A stretch of DNA of 64,000 nucleotides from Dinoroseobacter sp049800835 (GCF_049800835.1 NZ_JBNAFU010000002.1:124001-188000), one strand, 5' to 3'. Shown: positions 16,117 through 25,683, counted from the stretch's first letter. Numbers and translations are program-made. Notes: generated by a model from the sequence alone, not told the origin.

Positions 16117-16919
16117 TCCGGGCCGGTGTCGCACTGGTTCTGGCGACACTTCTGGCCGCGCCGCTGAACGCGGCGCCTGACCGCTCCCCGCGACCGGAGC
16201 CGCGTCCAACGCCCACCGCCATCGTCAAGACACCGGAAGGGTTCGTGCAGTTTGTACCTTCGGCGCGCACACCGTCGGGGCGCATCGCGGTGTTTTTTGG
16301 CGGGGGCACCCGACCCGAGCCGCGTCCCGCCAGACGTGTGCCGCGCGACACGGCGGCCACGCAGATCACCCGCCCCCCTGCGACGCCAGCACAGATGGGT
16401 GCAGTCTGTGGGCGCCGCGACATTCGTGGACGCGCCATAGCGCGCATCCCAGGGCGTCTGCCGGGGTGCGGCGTGCGTAACCCGGTCCAGATCACAGAAG
16501 TGGCCGGTGTGCGCCTGAGCCAGGGCGCCTCGATCACCTGCGAAACCGCGCAAGCCCTGTCCACATGGGTGGAACGCGGGCTCAAACCCGCGGTCGGCCA
16601 TATGGGCGGCGGGGTGGAAAGCCTGCGGGTTGTCGCTCATTACAGTTGCCGGACGCGGAACAACAAGACCGGCGCGCGCATCTCTGAGCATGGCAAGGGC
16701 AAGGCGATTGATATCGCCGCGATCCGGCTCAAGAACGGCGACAGCCTGAGCGTGCTCGATGACTGGAACACGCGCCGCAAGGGTCGTGTTCTGAAACAGG
16801 CGCACAAGGCTGCGTGCGGACCTTTCGGCACGGTGCTTGGCCCGAACGCCGACCGGTATCACCGCGACCATTTCCATTTTGACACGGCAAGCTATCGGTC
16901 CGGGCCCTATTGCCGCTAG
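16113..16919 (+). CDS. Extensin-like C-terminal domain protein, exported
   Basis: A 268-residue protein with a Sec signal peptide (VLATLLAAPLNAA), a proline/arginine-rich linker to about residue 90, and an extensin-like C-terminal domain (PF06904 type). That domain carries HYSCRTRNNKT, SEHGKGKAIDIA and HRDHFHFD, which look like a metal-peptidase (M15-like) His/Asp arrangement, plus several cysteines. A periplasmic cell-wall role is likely by analogy but unproven. Translation begins at a GTG overlapping the tyrC stop. The TAG stop shares the palindrome CTAG with the stop of the convergent DUF2125 gene. Confidence 0.85.
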   Translation: MIRAGVALVLATLLAAPLNAAPDRSPRPEPRPTPTAIVKTPEGFVQFVPSARTPSGRIAVFFGGGTRPEPRPARRVPRDTAATQITRPPATPAQMGAVCGRRDIRGRAIARIPGRLPGCGVRNPVQITEVAGVRLSQGASITCETAQALSTWVERGLKPAVGHMGGGVESLRVVAHYSCRTRNNKTGARISEHGKGKAIDIAAIRLKNGDSLSVLDDWNTRRKGRVLKQAHKAACGPFGTVLGPNADRYHRDHFHFDTASYRSGPYCR

Positions 16920-17914
16920 CGCAGGCGGATCGGTCCTGTCTGGCCAAGGGGGATGAAGCCGATCCGCACCGACCCCCGGTCGAAGGTCAACGGCACGTCC
17001 AGAGTGTCGGACCGGCCCGAGAGGCGCGACAAGCCCTCCAGCCCGCGCTCCATCAGGTCGGCGACGCTTTCGGGCAGTGCACCGCTGCGTCTGGCGACGG
17101 CCAGCATGGTGCGCCAGTTGGCAGCTTTCACATCGATCTTGCCGGTGGGCATGCCGCGCGCGTCCATCTCAAGCGTTCCGGTAGCGCGCAGCATCACGTC
17201 GCCCCATTGCCCACGGGCCTCGCGCAGGGCGATCCGGGTGGGCTGGGGGCGCGCTGTTTCCAACGCGCCGATATCCCATTGCGCGTCGAACGCCACCTGC
17301 GCGTCGAGACGCAGGACATCGAGCGCGGCGGGCAGCAGGTCGGCAGGATCCACCCGTGCCTGGAGGGCTTCGGGCAGAACAAGGGCGGTCATTTCAAGCC
17401 CCAGATCGTAGGTGTTCACACCCCCTTCGGTTTCGTACATGGCCATGCGGTAGGTATCTGCCTGGGCCTGCCAGTCATCGGCCCGCAGAACCGGGGCCTG
17501 CGCAACAAGGGTCGTGCGGTGCAGCGGCAGGCGCGTGCTTGCCCCCAGAAACAGTGACGCCTGCATCTCGGTCGTCTCCAGCGTGTAGTCGCCCACCGGC
17601 GTCAGGACGGTCTGGGTTTGCGGGAATGCGGCAATGACCTGTGTGGGGCGATAGCTGAGGGATAGAAACTGAAGGAACGGCGCCTGCCATCCGAGCCCTG
17701 TTCCCGGGTCCGCCAGGCGCGGTTCGGTCAGCACCGTGTCGAACCGGTTCGGAAACCCGTTGACCTCCAGGGCGCTGACCTCGGCCTGCCAGCCCTCGGC
17801 CTCGCGCGCGTCGAACCAGCCTGTAAACGCGGCCTCCATCCCACGCGCGCCGATCCACCAGTACCCGGCCCATGCCAGCGCCGCCACCAGCGCAAACCCT
17901 ATGATAAACCGCAT
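16916..17914 (-). CDS. DUF2125 domain protein, membrane-anchored
   Basis: A 332-residue protein with a single N-terminal hydrophobic segment (IIGFALVAALAWAGYWWIGA), which is either an uncleaved anchor or a signal peptide, followed by a large domain of alternating beta-like segments. It belongs to the alphaproteobacterial DUF2125 family (EVNGFPNRFDTVLTEPRL is characteristic). It probably faces the periplasm; no enzymatic motif is visible. Its 3' end overlaps the extensin gene by 4 bp through a shared CTAG. Confidence 0.8.
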   Translation of the reverse strand: MRFIIGFALVAALAWAGYWWIGARGMEAAFTGWFDAREAEGWQAEVSALEVNGFPNRFDTVLTEPRLADPGTGLGWQAPFLQFLSLSYRPTQVIAAFPQTQTVLTPVGDYTLETTEMQASLFLGASTRLPLHRTTLVAQAPVLRADDWQAQADTYRMAMYETEGGVNTYDLGLEMTALVLPEALQARVDPADLLPAALDVLRLDAQVAFDAQWDIGALETARPQPTRIALREARGQWGDVMLRATGTLEMDARGMPTGKIDVKAANWRTMLAVARRSGALPESVADLMERGLEGLSRLSGRSDTLDVPLTFDRGSVRIGFIPLGQTGPIRLR

Positions 17915-17960
17915 CGGTTTTCCCTTTCCCCCGCGTGTCGGGTCGTGTTTAACCCCGCCG

Positions 17961-18515
17961 ATGATTGAGAACCAGCACTTGCCAGACCCCCTTTGGGTTT
18001 TCGGATACGGATCGCTGATCTGGAACCCGGAGTTTCCGGTCGCCGAGCGGGCAGTCGCCCGCCTGCTGGGGTTTCACCGGTCGTTCTGCATGCGATCGAT
18101 CCACCATCGGGGCACCGAGACGGACCCGGGGCTGGTCTTGGCGCTGGATGCGGCCGAGACGCTGCATTGCGATGGCGTGGCCTTTCGTGTGGAACCGGGG
18201 CAGGAAGCTGCGACCATCGCCGCCCTGCGGGAGCGGGAGCTTGTCTCCTCCGCCTATCTGGAGGCCGCGCACGAGGTGGACCTGCGGGATGGGCGGCGGG
18301 TTGCGGCGGTAACCTACGTGGTGGACCGCGCCCATGTGCAATATTGCGGGAACCTGCCGCTGGAAGAACAGGCACAGATCATCGCCCGGGCGATTGGCGG
18401 GCGTGGCCCGAACACCGAGTACCTGTGGAACACCGAAAGCCATCTGCGCGAGATCGGACTTGAGGATGCCGATCTGGCATGGCTTGCGGCGCGCGTGCGA
18501 GCGCTGACGACCTGA
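17961..18515 (+). CDS. chaC: ChaC-type gamma-glutamylcyclotransferase
   Basis: A 184-residue ChaC-family enzyme, expected to cleave glutathione to 5-oxoproline and Cys-Gly. The substrate loop VFGYGSLIWNPEF is at residues 13-25, and the RSFCMRSIHHRGT, GVAFRV and NTEYLWNTESHL segments are typical. The start at 17961 gives the family size; the longer frame upstream is antisense to DUF2125 and is not supported. It is a monocistronic gene divergent from DUF2125. Confidence 0.88.
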   Translation: MIENQHLPDPLWVFGYGSLIWNPEFPVAERAVARLLGFHRSFCMRSIHHRGTETDPGLVLALDAAETLHCDGVAFRVEPGQEAATIAALRERELVSSAYLEAAHEVDLRDGRRVAAVTYVVDRAHVQYCGNLPLEEQAQIIARAIGGRGPNTEYLWNTESHLREIGLEDADLAWLAARVRALTT

Positions 18516-18593
18516 CACCGCGCACACGATGCTTTGCAAGGTCCTCATAAGCCCCTATCGTGACCACGAAAACGCGACAAGAGGCGCACAGGC

Positions 18594-19922
18594 ATGAGCA
18601 GAACCGCCCAACATATCAGGCCGTCTTTCGCGCGGCCCGTCCAGCAGGTGATCATGATGATCGTTGTGCTGGCGCTGGTCGGTGTCGGTGCCTGGCTTGC
18701 CTATCCGCGTGTCGCGCCGATCTTTGCGGCGAACCCCTATCTGAACGGCGTGATCGGCGCGGTTTTCGTCGCGGGCGTGCTGGCCTGCGTCTGGCAGATC
18801 GTGTCGCTGATCGCCGCCGTGCGCTGGATCGAGGGCTTTGCCAATGGCGACCCGGCGCGCACGCGGGAAACGGCCCCGCGACTGGTTGCCTCTCTCGCCG
18901 GTTTGCTCGGGTCCCGCAAGGCGCGGATGCAGCTGAGCGCCAATTCGTCCCGCTCCATCCTCGACTCGGTCGCGGCGAGACTGGACGAGGCGCGCGATAT
19001 CACCCGCTACATCGTCAACCTGCTGATCTTTCTGGGCCTGCTGGGCACGTTCTACGGTCTGGCCACGACGGTTCCCGCGGTGGTGGAAACCATTCGCTCG
19101 CTCGATCCGGCCGAAGGCGAGGCGGGCGTGGATGTGTTCAGCCGCCTGATGGGTGGGCTAGAGACGCAGCTCGGCGGCATGGGCACGGCGTTCGCTTCCT
19201 CTCTTCTCGGTCTTGCGGGGTCGCTTGTCGTCGGACTGCTGGAGCTCTTTGTGGGCCACGGTCAGAACCGGTTCTACCGCGAGTTGGAGGAATGGCTTTC
19301 GACCATCACAAAGGTCGGGTTCGCCAGTTCCGAGGTCGAAGGTGGCGGCTTTGACATGGATGTGGTTGCGCAGGTGCTGGATCACATGGTGGCCCAGATC
19401 GAGTCCTTGCAGGACCTGTTCGTACAGGCTGACGAGCGGGCCGAGCGATTGGATGTCCGATTGACCGGTGTGGCCCAGTCGGTGACCGCGCTGACCGGGC
19501 AACTGCAACGCAACGATGCGGCGGTGGAGGCTTTGGGGCAGGTCGCCGCCGGCCAAACGCGGATCATCGAAGGGCAGGCGCGCAGTGCCGAGGTGCAGGA
19601 GCGTGTGGCCGCCCTGCTGGAACGGCAGATCACGGCTGGCGCAACGGCCGATCACGGGATCGATGCCGAAAGCAAGATGCGCCTGCGGTCCATCGATGTG
19701 CAACTGCTCCGCATTCTTGAGGATATGGCCGCCGGGCGGCAGGAGGCTATTTCGGAGCTCCGCGGCGATCTGGCTGCCTTGAACATGACAATCAAGCAGG
19801 CTGCGCGCGCCGGGGCGACGGACCCCGCGGCCATCGCCGCCGAAGCGCTGCGCACGGTCATGCATGACGATTTCGATCCCGCCACGGGCAGCATGCAAAG
19901 CCAGCGCCGCGAGCCGGAGTAA
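18594..19922 (+). CDS. MotA/TolQ/ExbB-family membrane protein
   Basis: A 442-residue inner-membrane protein. Membrane segments are at about 20-40, 52-75, 140-160 (YIVNLLIFLGLLGTFYGLA) and 195-220 (MGTAFASSLLGLAGSLVVGLL). The last two segments match the MotA/TolQ/ExbB proton-channel core. Residues 250-440 are a long, mostly helical cytoplasmic tail with heptads (ADERAERLDVRLTGVAQSV, RQITAG). The next gene, 3 bp downstream, encodes a MotB-like partner, so together they probably form a stator-like proton-driven motor. Its cellular work is unknown. The frame is not recognisable as TolQ itself. Confidence 0.8.
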   Translation: MSRTAQHIRPSFARPVQQVIMMIVVLALVGVGAWLAYPRVAPIFAANPYLNGVIGAVFVAGVLACVWQIVSLIAAVRWIEGFANGDPARTRETAPRLVASLAGLLGSRKARMQLSANSSRSILDSVAARLDEARDITRYIVNLLIFLGLLGTFYGLATTVPAVVETIRSLDPAEGEAGVDVFSRLMGGLETQLGGMGTAFASSLLGLAGSLVVGLLELFVGHGQNRFYRELEEWLSTITKVGFASSEVEGGGFDMDVVAQVLDHMVAQIESLQDLFVQADERAERLDVRLTGVAQSVTALTGQLQRNDAAVEALGQVAAGQTRIIEGQARSAEVQERVAALLERQITAGATADHGIDAESKMRLRSIDVQLLRILEDMAAGRQEAISELRGDLAALNMTIKQAARAGATDPAAIAAEALRTVMHDDFDPATGSMQSQRREPE

Positions 19923-19925
19923 ACC

Positions 19926-21767
19926 ATGGCCTTGTCGCGCAGGTTCACCCAACGGGCGACGGGCAATATCTGGCCCGGCTTCGTCGATGCCATGACCGCG
20001 CTGTTGCTGGTGCTGATGTTCGTGCTGACGATCTTCATGGTGGTGCAGTCCGTTCTGGCTGAACGCATCCTCGATCAGGACACGGAACTGGACAGTCTGA
20101 CCGGGCAGTTGTCGGATCTGGCCAATGCGCTGGGACTGGAGCGCGTGCGGTCCGCAGAGTTGGCCGAGAATCTGGGCCAGGTCACCGCGACGCTGGAGGA
20201 TGCCGAAGCGCAGGCTCTGGCGCAGTCCGCGTTGATTGCAACGCTGACCCAGCGCATCGATACCGCGGAGGCGACGCTTGCCGCGCGGGACGCGGAGATC
20301 ACCGCTTTCGAGGACCGGGTGGCGGCTTTGCTGTCACAGAACGCCGATCTGAGCGCCGGCTTGTCCAGCGCAGAGGGCGAAGCTGCCGGCCTGCGCGCCA
20401 CACTGGCCGAGGTGGAGGCGGCGCGTGACCAAGCGCTGAGTGAGGCAGAGGCACTGAACCTGACCCTTGCCACGCTGCGTGAAGAGATTGATGTCCAGAC
20501 CGAAACGGCCCGGCTGGCGGCGGCCCGCGCCGATGCGCTGGACGCGCTGGTGGCGGATTTGCGCACCGAAGGGGCGGCACAGGAGACCCGGCTTGCCGAT
20601 CTGCTCGCGTCGCTGGAGCGCGCGCAGGTGGCGGAAACCGAATTGTCGGAGACGCTTGCGGAGCGCGAGGCTGCGCTTGAGGATCTGGAGGCCACACGCT
20701 TGGCCGAGCTGGCCGCTGCCGAAGCACTGCGCGCGCGTCTGGCTGACACGGAAGGCGCGTTGAGCGAGGCGGAGGTGGCGCGCCTTGCCGAACTGGCGGC
20801 AGCCGAGGCCTTGCGAACCCGGCTCGAGAACGCCGATGCGGAACTCACGGCCATGACGCTGGCACTGGAGGAGCGCCGCCGCGAGGCCGAAGAAACCCTG
20901 ACGCTCTTGGCGGCGGCAGAGGCTGCCGTGGCGGAGCGCGATGCCGAGCTTGAAACCCTGTCCGCCGAGTTGACCGAAGCGGAGCGCGATCGCGCGTTGT
21001 TGGCCGTCGCGGAAACCGAACTCAGCGCGGCGCAAGCGCAGACCGCAGCGGAGGCCCGGCGCGTTGCACTGCTGAATGAACAGGTGGCGGCGTTGCGCCA
21101 GCAACTCGGATCGCTCGAAGGATTGCTGGCCGCTGCTGAGGCGCGCGACGAGGAAGCCCAGATCCAGTTGCAGTCGCTTGGCAACAGGCTCAACACCGCG
21201 CTGGCGCAGGTGGCGTCCGAACAGCGCCGCCGGGCCGACCTCGAAGAAGCCGAGCGCCTGCGCCTTGAGGAAGAAGCCCGGCGTCTTGAGGCGGAGGCGC
21301 AGGACCTTGCGCAGTACCAGTCTGAGTTCTTCCGCCAGTTGCGCGACTTGTTGGGAGACCAGGAAGGCGTTCGGATCGAGGGGGACAGGTTTGTCTTTGC
21401 CTCCTCCGTGCTGTTCGAAACGGGAGCGGTCGCGCTGAGCCCGCAGGGGCAGGAGGAGGTCGCGAAAGTGGCCGAGATCCTGATCTCCGTCGCGGATCAG
21501 ATCCCGGATGGTATTGACTGGGTGTTGCGCGTGGACGGGCACACGGACAACGTACCTGTCACGGCGGGGGGCAAGTATTCCAACAACTGGGAACTGAGCC
21601 AGGGCCGGGCGCTGTCTGTGGTGGAGTTCATGATCGACGATCTTGGCCTGCCACCGGATCGGTTGGCCCCCACGGGCTTTGGGGAATTCCAGCCTGTCAA
21701 TACCGCCGACACACCCGAAGCCCGCGCGCAGAATCGACGGATCGAATTGAAGTTCACCGAGAAGTAG
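19926..21767 (+). CDS. MotB-like OmpA-domain protein with long coiled coil
   Basis: A 613-residue protein. WPGFVDAMTALLLVLMFVL begins a single membrane helix at residues 17-42, in which Asp21 sits where MotB carries its proton-binding aspartate. Residues 50-470 form a long Ala/Glu/Arg-rich coiled coil with repeated units such as LAELAAAEALR. The C-terminal OmpA-like peptidoglycan-binding domain (about 485-613) has VDGHTDNVP and NWELSQGRAL. It probably spans the periplasm and grips the cell wall. It is coupled to the upstream MotA/TolQ-like gene. The coiled coil is far longer than in flagellar MotB. Confidence 0.85.
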   Translation: MALSRRFTQRATGNIWPGFVDAMTALLLVLMFVLTIFMVVQSVLAERILDQDTELDSLTGQLSDLANALGLERVRSAELAENLGQVTATLEDAEAQALAQSALIATLTQRIDTAEATLAARDAEITAFEDRVAALLSQNADLSAGLSSAEGEAAGLRATLAEVEAARDQALSEAEALNLTLATLREEIDVQTETARLAAARADALDALVADLRTEGAAQETRLADLLASLERAQVAETELSETLAEREAALEDLEATRLAELAAAEALRARLADTEGALSEAEVARLAELAAAEALRTRLENADAELTAMTLALEERRREAEETLTLLAAAEAAVAERDAELETLSAELTEAERDRALLAVAETELSAAQAQTAAEARRVALLNEQVAALRQQLGSLEGLLAAAEARDEEAQIQLQSLGNRLNTALAQVASEQRRRADLEEAERLRLEEEARRLEAEAQDLAQYQSEFFRQLRDLLGDQEGVRIEGDRFVFASSVLFETGAVALSPQGQEEVAKVAEILISVADQIPDGIDWVLRVDGHTDNVPVTAGGKYSNNWELSQGRALSVVEFMIDDLGLPPDRLAPTGFGEFQPVNTADTPEARAQNRRIELKFTEK

Positions 21768-21803
21768 CGCGCAAAAGAAAACGCCCGCCGGTGGGGCGGG
21801 CGT
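21768..21803 (-). terminator. Terminator between clpA and the OmpA-like gene
   Basis: ACGCCCGCC (21781-21789) pairs with GGCGGGCGT (21795-21803). On the minus strand the stem is followed by TTTTCTTTT, so it is a good terminator for clpA, whose stop is 24 bp away. It may also help end the convergent transcript. Confidence 0.8.
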
Positions 21804-21826
21804 CTGATACTCGTTTTTGGGGCCGA

Positions 21827-24154
21827 TCAGTCGGCTGTCAGAAGCGGTGGCTTCTTGGTACTGATGCGCGGCGCGCCCATGCTTTCGATCTGCAGGTCGA
21901 TGTCGCCGTCCTTGACCGCTACCCGGACCACGCCGCCCTTTGCGAGCTTGCCGAACAGCAGTTCCTCGGCCAGTGGCTTCTTGATCCGCTCCTGAATGAC
22001 GCGCCCAAGTGGGCGGGCGCCCATCTTGTCGTCGTACCCCAGATCGCCCAGCAATTCGGCCGCTTCGGGGGTCAGTTCGATGGTCACGTTGCGATCCAGA
22101 AGCTGAGCTTCGAGTTGCAGTACGAACTTCTCGACCACCTGGTTGATGACCTCTTTGGGCAGCGGCGCGAAACTGATCACCGCGTCCAGACGGTTGCGGA
22201 ACTCCGGCGTGAACGTCCGCTCGATCGCGGCGGTGTCCTCGCCTTCGCGGCGGTCGCGCCCGAAGCCGATTGCGGCTTTGGCCTGTTCGGCAGCCCCGGC
22301 GTTGGATGTCATGATCAGGATCACGTTGCGGAAATCCACCGTACGCCCGTTGTGGTCGGTCAGCGTGCCGTGGTCCATCACCTGCAGCAGGATGTTGTAG
22401 ACATCCGGGTGCGCTTTTTCCATCTCGTCGAGAAGCAACACGCAATGCGGGTGCTGGTCCACGCCATCGGTCAGAAGACCGCCCTGGTCAAAGCCGACAT
22501 AGCCCGGAGGTGCGCCAATCAGACGGCTTACTGCGTGCTTTTCCATGTACTCGGACATGTCGAAGCGCAGCAGCTCCACACCCAGTGTGCTGGCAAGCTG
22601 CTTGGCCACTTCGGTTTTACCGACACCGGTCGGGCCCGCGAACAGGTAGTTGCCGATGGGTTTCTCGGGCTCCCGCAGGCCAGCACGTGCCAGCTTGATC
22701 GCAGACGACAAGGCGTCGATGGCCGGGTCCTGGCCGAAGACGACGCGTTTGAGCGACTTCTCCAGATCCTTGAGCACCTCTGCATCGTCCTTGGAGACGT
22801 TCTTGGGCGGGATGCGGGCGATCTTGGCAACCACGGCCTCGATCTCCTTTGCGCCGATGGTTTTGCGGCGCTTGGATTCCGCAACCAGATGCTGGGCGGC
22901 GCCGGCCTCGTCGATCACGTCGATGGCCTTGTCCGGCAGTTTTCGGTCGTTGATGTAGCGCGCCGACAATTCCACCGCAGTCTTGATCGCGTCGGAGGTG
23001 TACTTGATGGCATGGTGATCCTCGAAATACGGCTTGAGCCCTTTGAGGATCTTGACGGCGTCTTCGACGGTCGGTTCGCTCACGTCTATTTTCTGGAACC
23101 GGCGGCTCAGCGCGCGGTCCTTCTCGAAGTGCTGGCGGAACTCCTTGTAGGTCGTGGAGCCCATGCAGCGCAGCTTACCGCCCTGAAGCGCGGGCTTCAG
23201 AAGGTTGGACGCATCCATCGCGCCGCCCGAAGTCGCACCGGCACCGATGACCGTGTGAATCTCGTCGATAAACAGAACCGCATCCGGGTGATCTTCGAGT
23301 TCGGTCACGACGGCCTTGAGGCGTTCCTCAAAATCACCGCGATACCGCGTGCCTGCCAGAAGTGCGCCCATGTCCAGGCTGTAGATCGTGGCACCGGACA
23401 GAACCTCGGGCGTCTCACCATCGACAATCTTGCGCGCAAGACCCTCGGCAATTGCCGTTTTGCCCACGCCCGGATCACCCACCAGAAGCGGGTTGTTCTT
23501 GCGACGGCGGCAGAGCACTTGGATACAGCGTTCCACCTCGCCGTCGCGCCCGATCAGCGGGTCGACGTCGCCCTTGCGCGACTTCGCGTTCAGATCGACG
23601 CAGTATTTTGCCAGTGCGGACTCTTTCTCGTCGCCGCCCGCGTCCGTCCCAGCGCTCTGCTCTTCTTCCGCGTCGCTTGCGCCGGTGACGGGCCGCGTTT
23701 CGCCAAACGATGGGTTCTTTGCGACGCCGTGCGCGATGAAGTTCACGGCGTCATACCGGGTCATGTCCTGTTCCTGCAGGAAGTAGGCTGCGTTGGACTC
23801 GCGCTCGGCGAAAATCGCGACAAGCACATTTGCCCCGGTCACTTCCTGCCGTCCAGAAGACTGCACATGGATCGCAGCGCGCTGGATCACGCGCTGGAAG
23901 GCCGCTGTGGGCACGGCTTCGGAGCCTTCGACATCGGTGACGAGGGTCGACAGGTCATCCTCGATAAAGGCCTCAAGTGTCTGGCGCAGGGCGTCCAGAT
24001 CGACATTGCAGGCTTTCATCACCTTCGCGGCATCCGGCTCGTCGAGAAGAGCCAGCAGCAGATGCTCAAGAGTTGCAAGCTCATGCCGACGGGCATTTGC
24101 CTGGGCGAGCGCGGTGTGAATTGCCTGTTCCAGAGTGTTTGAAAACGAAGGCAC
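21827..24154 (-). CDS. clpA: ATP-dependent Clp protease ATP-binding subunit ClpA
   Basis: A 775-residue AAA+ unfoldase that feeds substrates to ClpP. It has an N-terminal Clp_N repeat domain (1-145) with an adaptor-binding surface, an acidic linker (155-180), a first AAA module with Walker A GDPGVGKT (226-233) and VLFIDEIHT, and a second module with GPTGVGKT and LLLDEMEKA, ending in a small D2 domain. The GTG start at 24154 is preferred: AAGGAG precedes it and the product begins PSFSNTLEQA as in the family. No clpS gene is adjacent in this window. Confidence 0.96.
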   Translation of the reverse strand: MPSFSNTLEQAIHTALAQANARRHELATLEHLLLALLDEPDAAKVMKACNVDLDALRQTLEAFIEDDLSTLVTDVEGSEAVPTAAFQRVIQRAAIHVQSSGRQEVTGANVLVAIFAERESNAAYFLQEQDMTRYDAVNFIAHGVAKNPSFGETRPVTGASDAEEEQSAGTDAGGDEKESALAKYCVDLNAKSRKGDVDPLIGRDGEVERCIQVLCRRRKNNPLLVGDPGVGKTAIAEGLARKIVDGETPEVLSGATIYSLDMGALLAGTRYRGDFEERLKAVVTELEDHPDAVLFIDEIHTVIGAGATSGGAMDASNLLKPALQGGKLRCMGSTTYKEFRQHFEKDRALSRRFQKIDVSEPTVEDAVKILKGLKPYFEDHHAIKYTSDAIKTAVELSARYINDRKLPDKAIDVIDEAGAAQHLVAESKRRKTIGAKEIEAVVAKIARIPPKNVSKDDAEVLKDLEKSLKRVVFGQDPAIDALSSAIKLARAGLREPEKPIGNYLFAGPTGVGKTEVAKQLASTLGVELLRFDMSEYMEKHAVSRLIGAPPGYVGFDQGGLLTDGVDQHPHCVLLLDEMEKAHPDVYNILLQVMDHGTLTDHNGRTVDFRNVILIMTSNAGAAEQAKAAIGFGRDRREGEDTAAIERTFTPEFRNRLDAVISFAPLPKEVINQVVEKFVLQLEAQLLDRNVTIELTPEAAELLGDLGYDDKMGARPLGRVIQERIKKPLAEELLFGKLAKGGVVRVAVKDGDIDLQIESMGAPRISTKKPPLLTAD

Positions 24155-24658
24155 CCGGGAGCTCCTTATTTTTGGGGTCGGCGAGGGCGGGGCGCCCACA
24201 ACAACCATTTCCCTTGTTCAATAGAGTTCGGTGTTATTTGCGTCGCTTCAAGAGTTTTTTGGTTAAATCCGACGAAGATCGCCCTGCGACCTGTGCCTGC
24301 CTAGCCGTGCAGCATGGTGCAATTTCCCGGCATTTGACGCAAAGCGCGGCAGCGTTCCATCAAGGTGTCGATACGCGGCTCCCGGGTTTTCGTGAGTGTT
24401 TACAGGTGCCTGGCGCAGGCATTGCTTAAATCTCATGGCCGCTATGCTACGTGTTGCCGTTTAGTCTTAGTGCTTAAAAAATGTGCACAAAAGGTCTGAT
24501 CACCGCCGCGTGTTGAAAGTTCGCACCCGTTGCACAATGTGTCATGGGGCGGACGGCGAAACGCTCCGACCGGCAACAAAAATGCGCCATCGGGGCGGGT
24601 TGGTTTCACGTCGGGCCTCCGCTAGGACTATCGTAGCCGCGTCATGGGAGGCCCACGG
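24155..24658. other. 504-bp intergenic region between divergent clpA and methyltransferase
   Basis: No convincing gene, RNA or repeat was found. It must contain the promoters of both divergent genes. The palindrome TGTGCACA (24482-24489), following a run of A, is the only evident dyad; its meaning is unknown. Confidence 0.5.
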
Positions 24659-25441
24659 ATGCACCTCGATGTGCTGGATCTGAGGCAATTCTACTACCGA
24701 ACGCGCCTGGGGCGCGCTGCGCAGGATGCTGTCCGGCAGGCGCTGTTGCAGTTATGGCCGGACGCTGCCTCCGAAACGGTTCTCGGTTTTGGCTTCGCTG
24801 TGCCACTGATGCGGCCTTACCTGGCCGAGGCACGCCGCGTTGTCAGTCTTATGCCCGGGCCGCAGGGGGTGATGCACTGGCCTGCGGGCATGCCTAATGT
24901 GTCCGTCTTGTGCAGTGAGATGGATTGGCCGGTGGAAACCGGATCGGTCGACAAACTGGTTGTCCTGCACGGGCTGGAAACCTCGGAAAACCCCACGGCC
25001 GTTCTGGAGGAAGCGCACCGGGTGTTGCGTCCGGGCGGGCGAGGGGTGTTCATCGTTCCTAATCGTGCGGGTCTGTGGGCCCGGCGGGACGGTACACCGT
25101 TTGGCTATGGCAGGCCCTATTCGCTCAGCCAACTGGAGGCGCAGGTCAAGCGGCAGGGCTTCGTGCCCGAACGTCATGCTTCGGCGCTTTATGCGCCGCC
25201 TTCCGAGAAAAGGTTCTGGTTGCGATCGCACGGGATGTGGGAACGATCGGGACAAAAGATGTCTGCCGTCATGTCCGGCGGCGTGTTTCTGTTGGAGGTT
25301 TCGAAGCAGGTCTACAAACCGACGCGCGCCGGGACCCCGGAAGTCGTGCGCAGACCGCTGCGTGTCTTGGAAGGTATACAGACGCCAGGCGCCAAGCCCG
25401 TCACCGGACGCACTGTGCGTCGCTCCGATTCACCGCTCTAG
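24659..25441 (+). CDS. Class I SAM-dependent methyltransferase
   Basis: A 260-residue protein with a methyltransferase-11-type Rossmann fold. The glycine-rich SAM loop (VLGFGFAVPL, near residue 45) is degenerate. SEMDWPVETGSVDKLVVLHGLE is the post-II region, and VLRPGGRGVFIVPNR (near 125) is the classic post-III motif. The C-terminal 60 residues are basic and low in complexity. Substrate unknown. The start at 24659 is supported by GGGAGG just upstream. It is divergent from clpA and monocistronic. Confidence 0.75.
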   Translation: MHLDVLDLRQFYYRTRLGRAAQDAVRQALLQLWPDAASETVLGFGFAVPLMRPYLAEARRVVSLMPGPQGVMHWPAGMPNVSVLCSEMDWPVETGSVDKLVVLHGLETSENPTAVLEEAHRVLRPGGRGVFIVPNRAGLWARRDGTPFGYGRPYSLSQLEAQVKRQGFVPERHASALYAPPSEKRFWLRSHGMWERSGQKMSAVMSGGVFLLEVSKQVYKPTRAGTPEVVRRPLRVLEGIQTPGAKPVTGRTVRRSDSPL

Positions 25442-25633
25442 CGCTAACGGGGCGTAAATAATCGCTCAACACCAAGCTTCAAAGTGTCGCGCTCAGACGG
25501 CGTTCCGGACAAGCACCTGTAATCGCGGTATTTTTCTTAGTGATCACAGACTTTAAGGTTGTTGCGGCGGTGGGGGCTGTCTGCTAAATCCGCCGAGAAT
25601 TTTGGGAATTTGCGAAAGCAGGCTCCTGTGGGT

Positions 25634-25663
25634 GCCGAAGCCAAAGACCTCCTTTGGCTCGGC
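25634..25663 (+). promoter_or_regulatory. Stem-loop in the atpH leader
   Basis: GCCGAAGCCAAAG (25634-25646) pairs with CTTTGGCTCGGC (25652-25663), with one bulged A and the loop ACCTC. It ends 20 nt before the GTG start of atpH, adjacent to its GGAAGGGTGG ribosome-binding region. No T run follows, so a translational or stability role is more likely than termination. Confidence 0.6.
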
Positions 25664-25683
25664 TAAACTGCGGAAGGGTGGAC

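Noticed and set aside
18594..21767. A Zorya-like anti-phage system (ZorA/ZorB)
   Set aside because: The MotA-like plus OmpA-like architecture is similar, but ZorC, ZorD or ZorE-type genes are absent. The neighbours are ChaC and clpA, and the OmpA partner is much longer than ZorB.
20334..24142. Two very long antisense frames opposite the OmpA-like gene and clpA (703 and 783 codons)
   Set aside because: They mirror well-supported genes. High GC content removes stop codons from the opposite frame, and their translations are rich in Arg, His and Gln with no recognisable domain.
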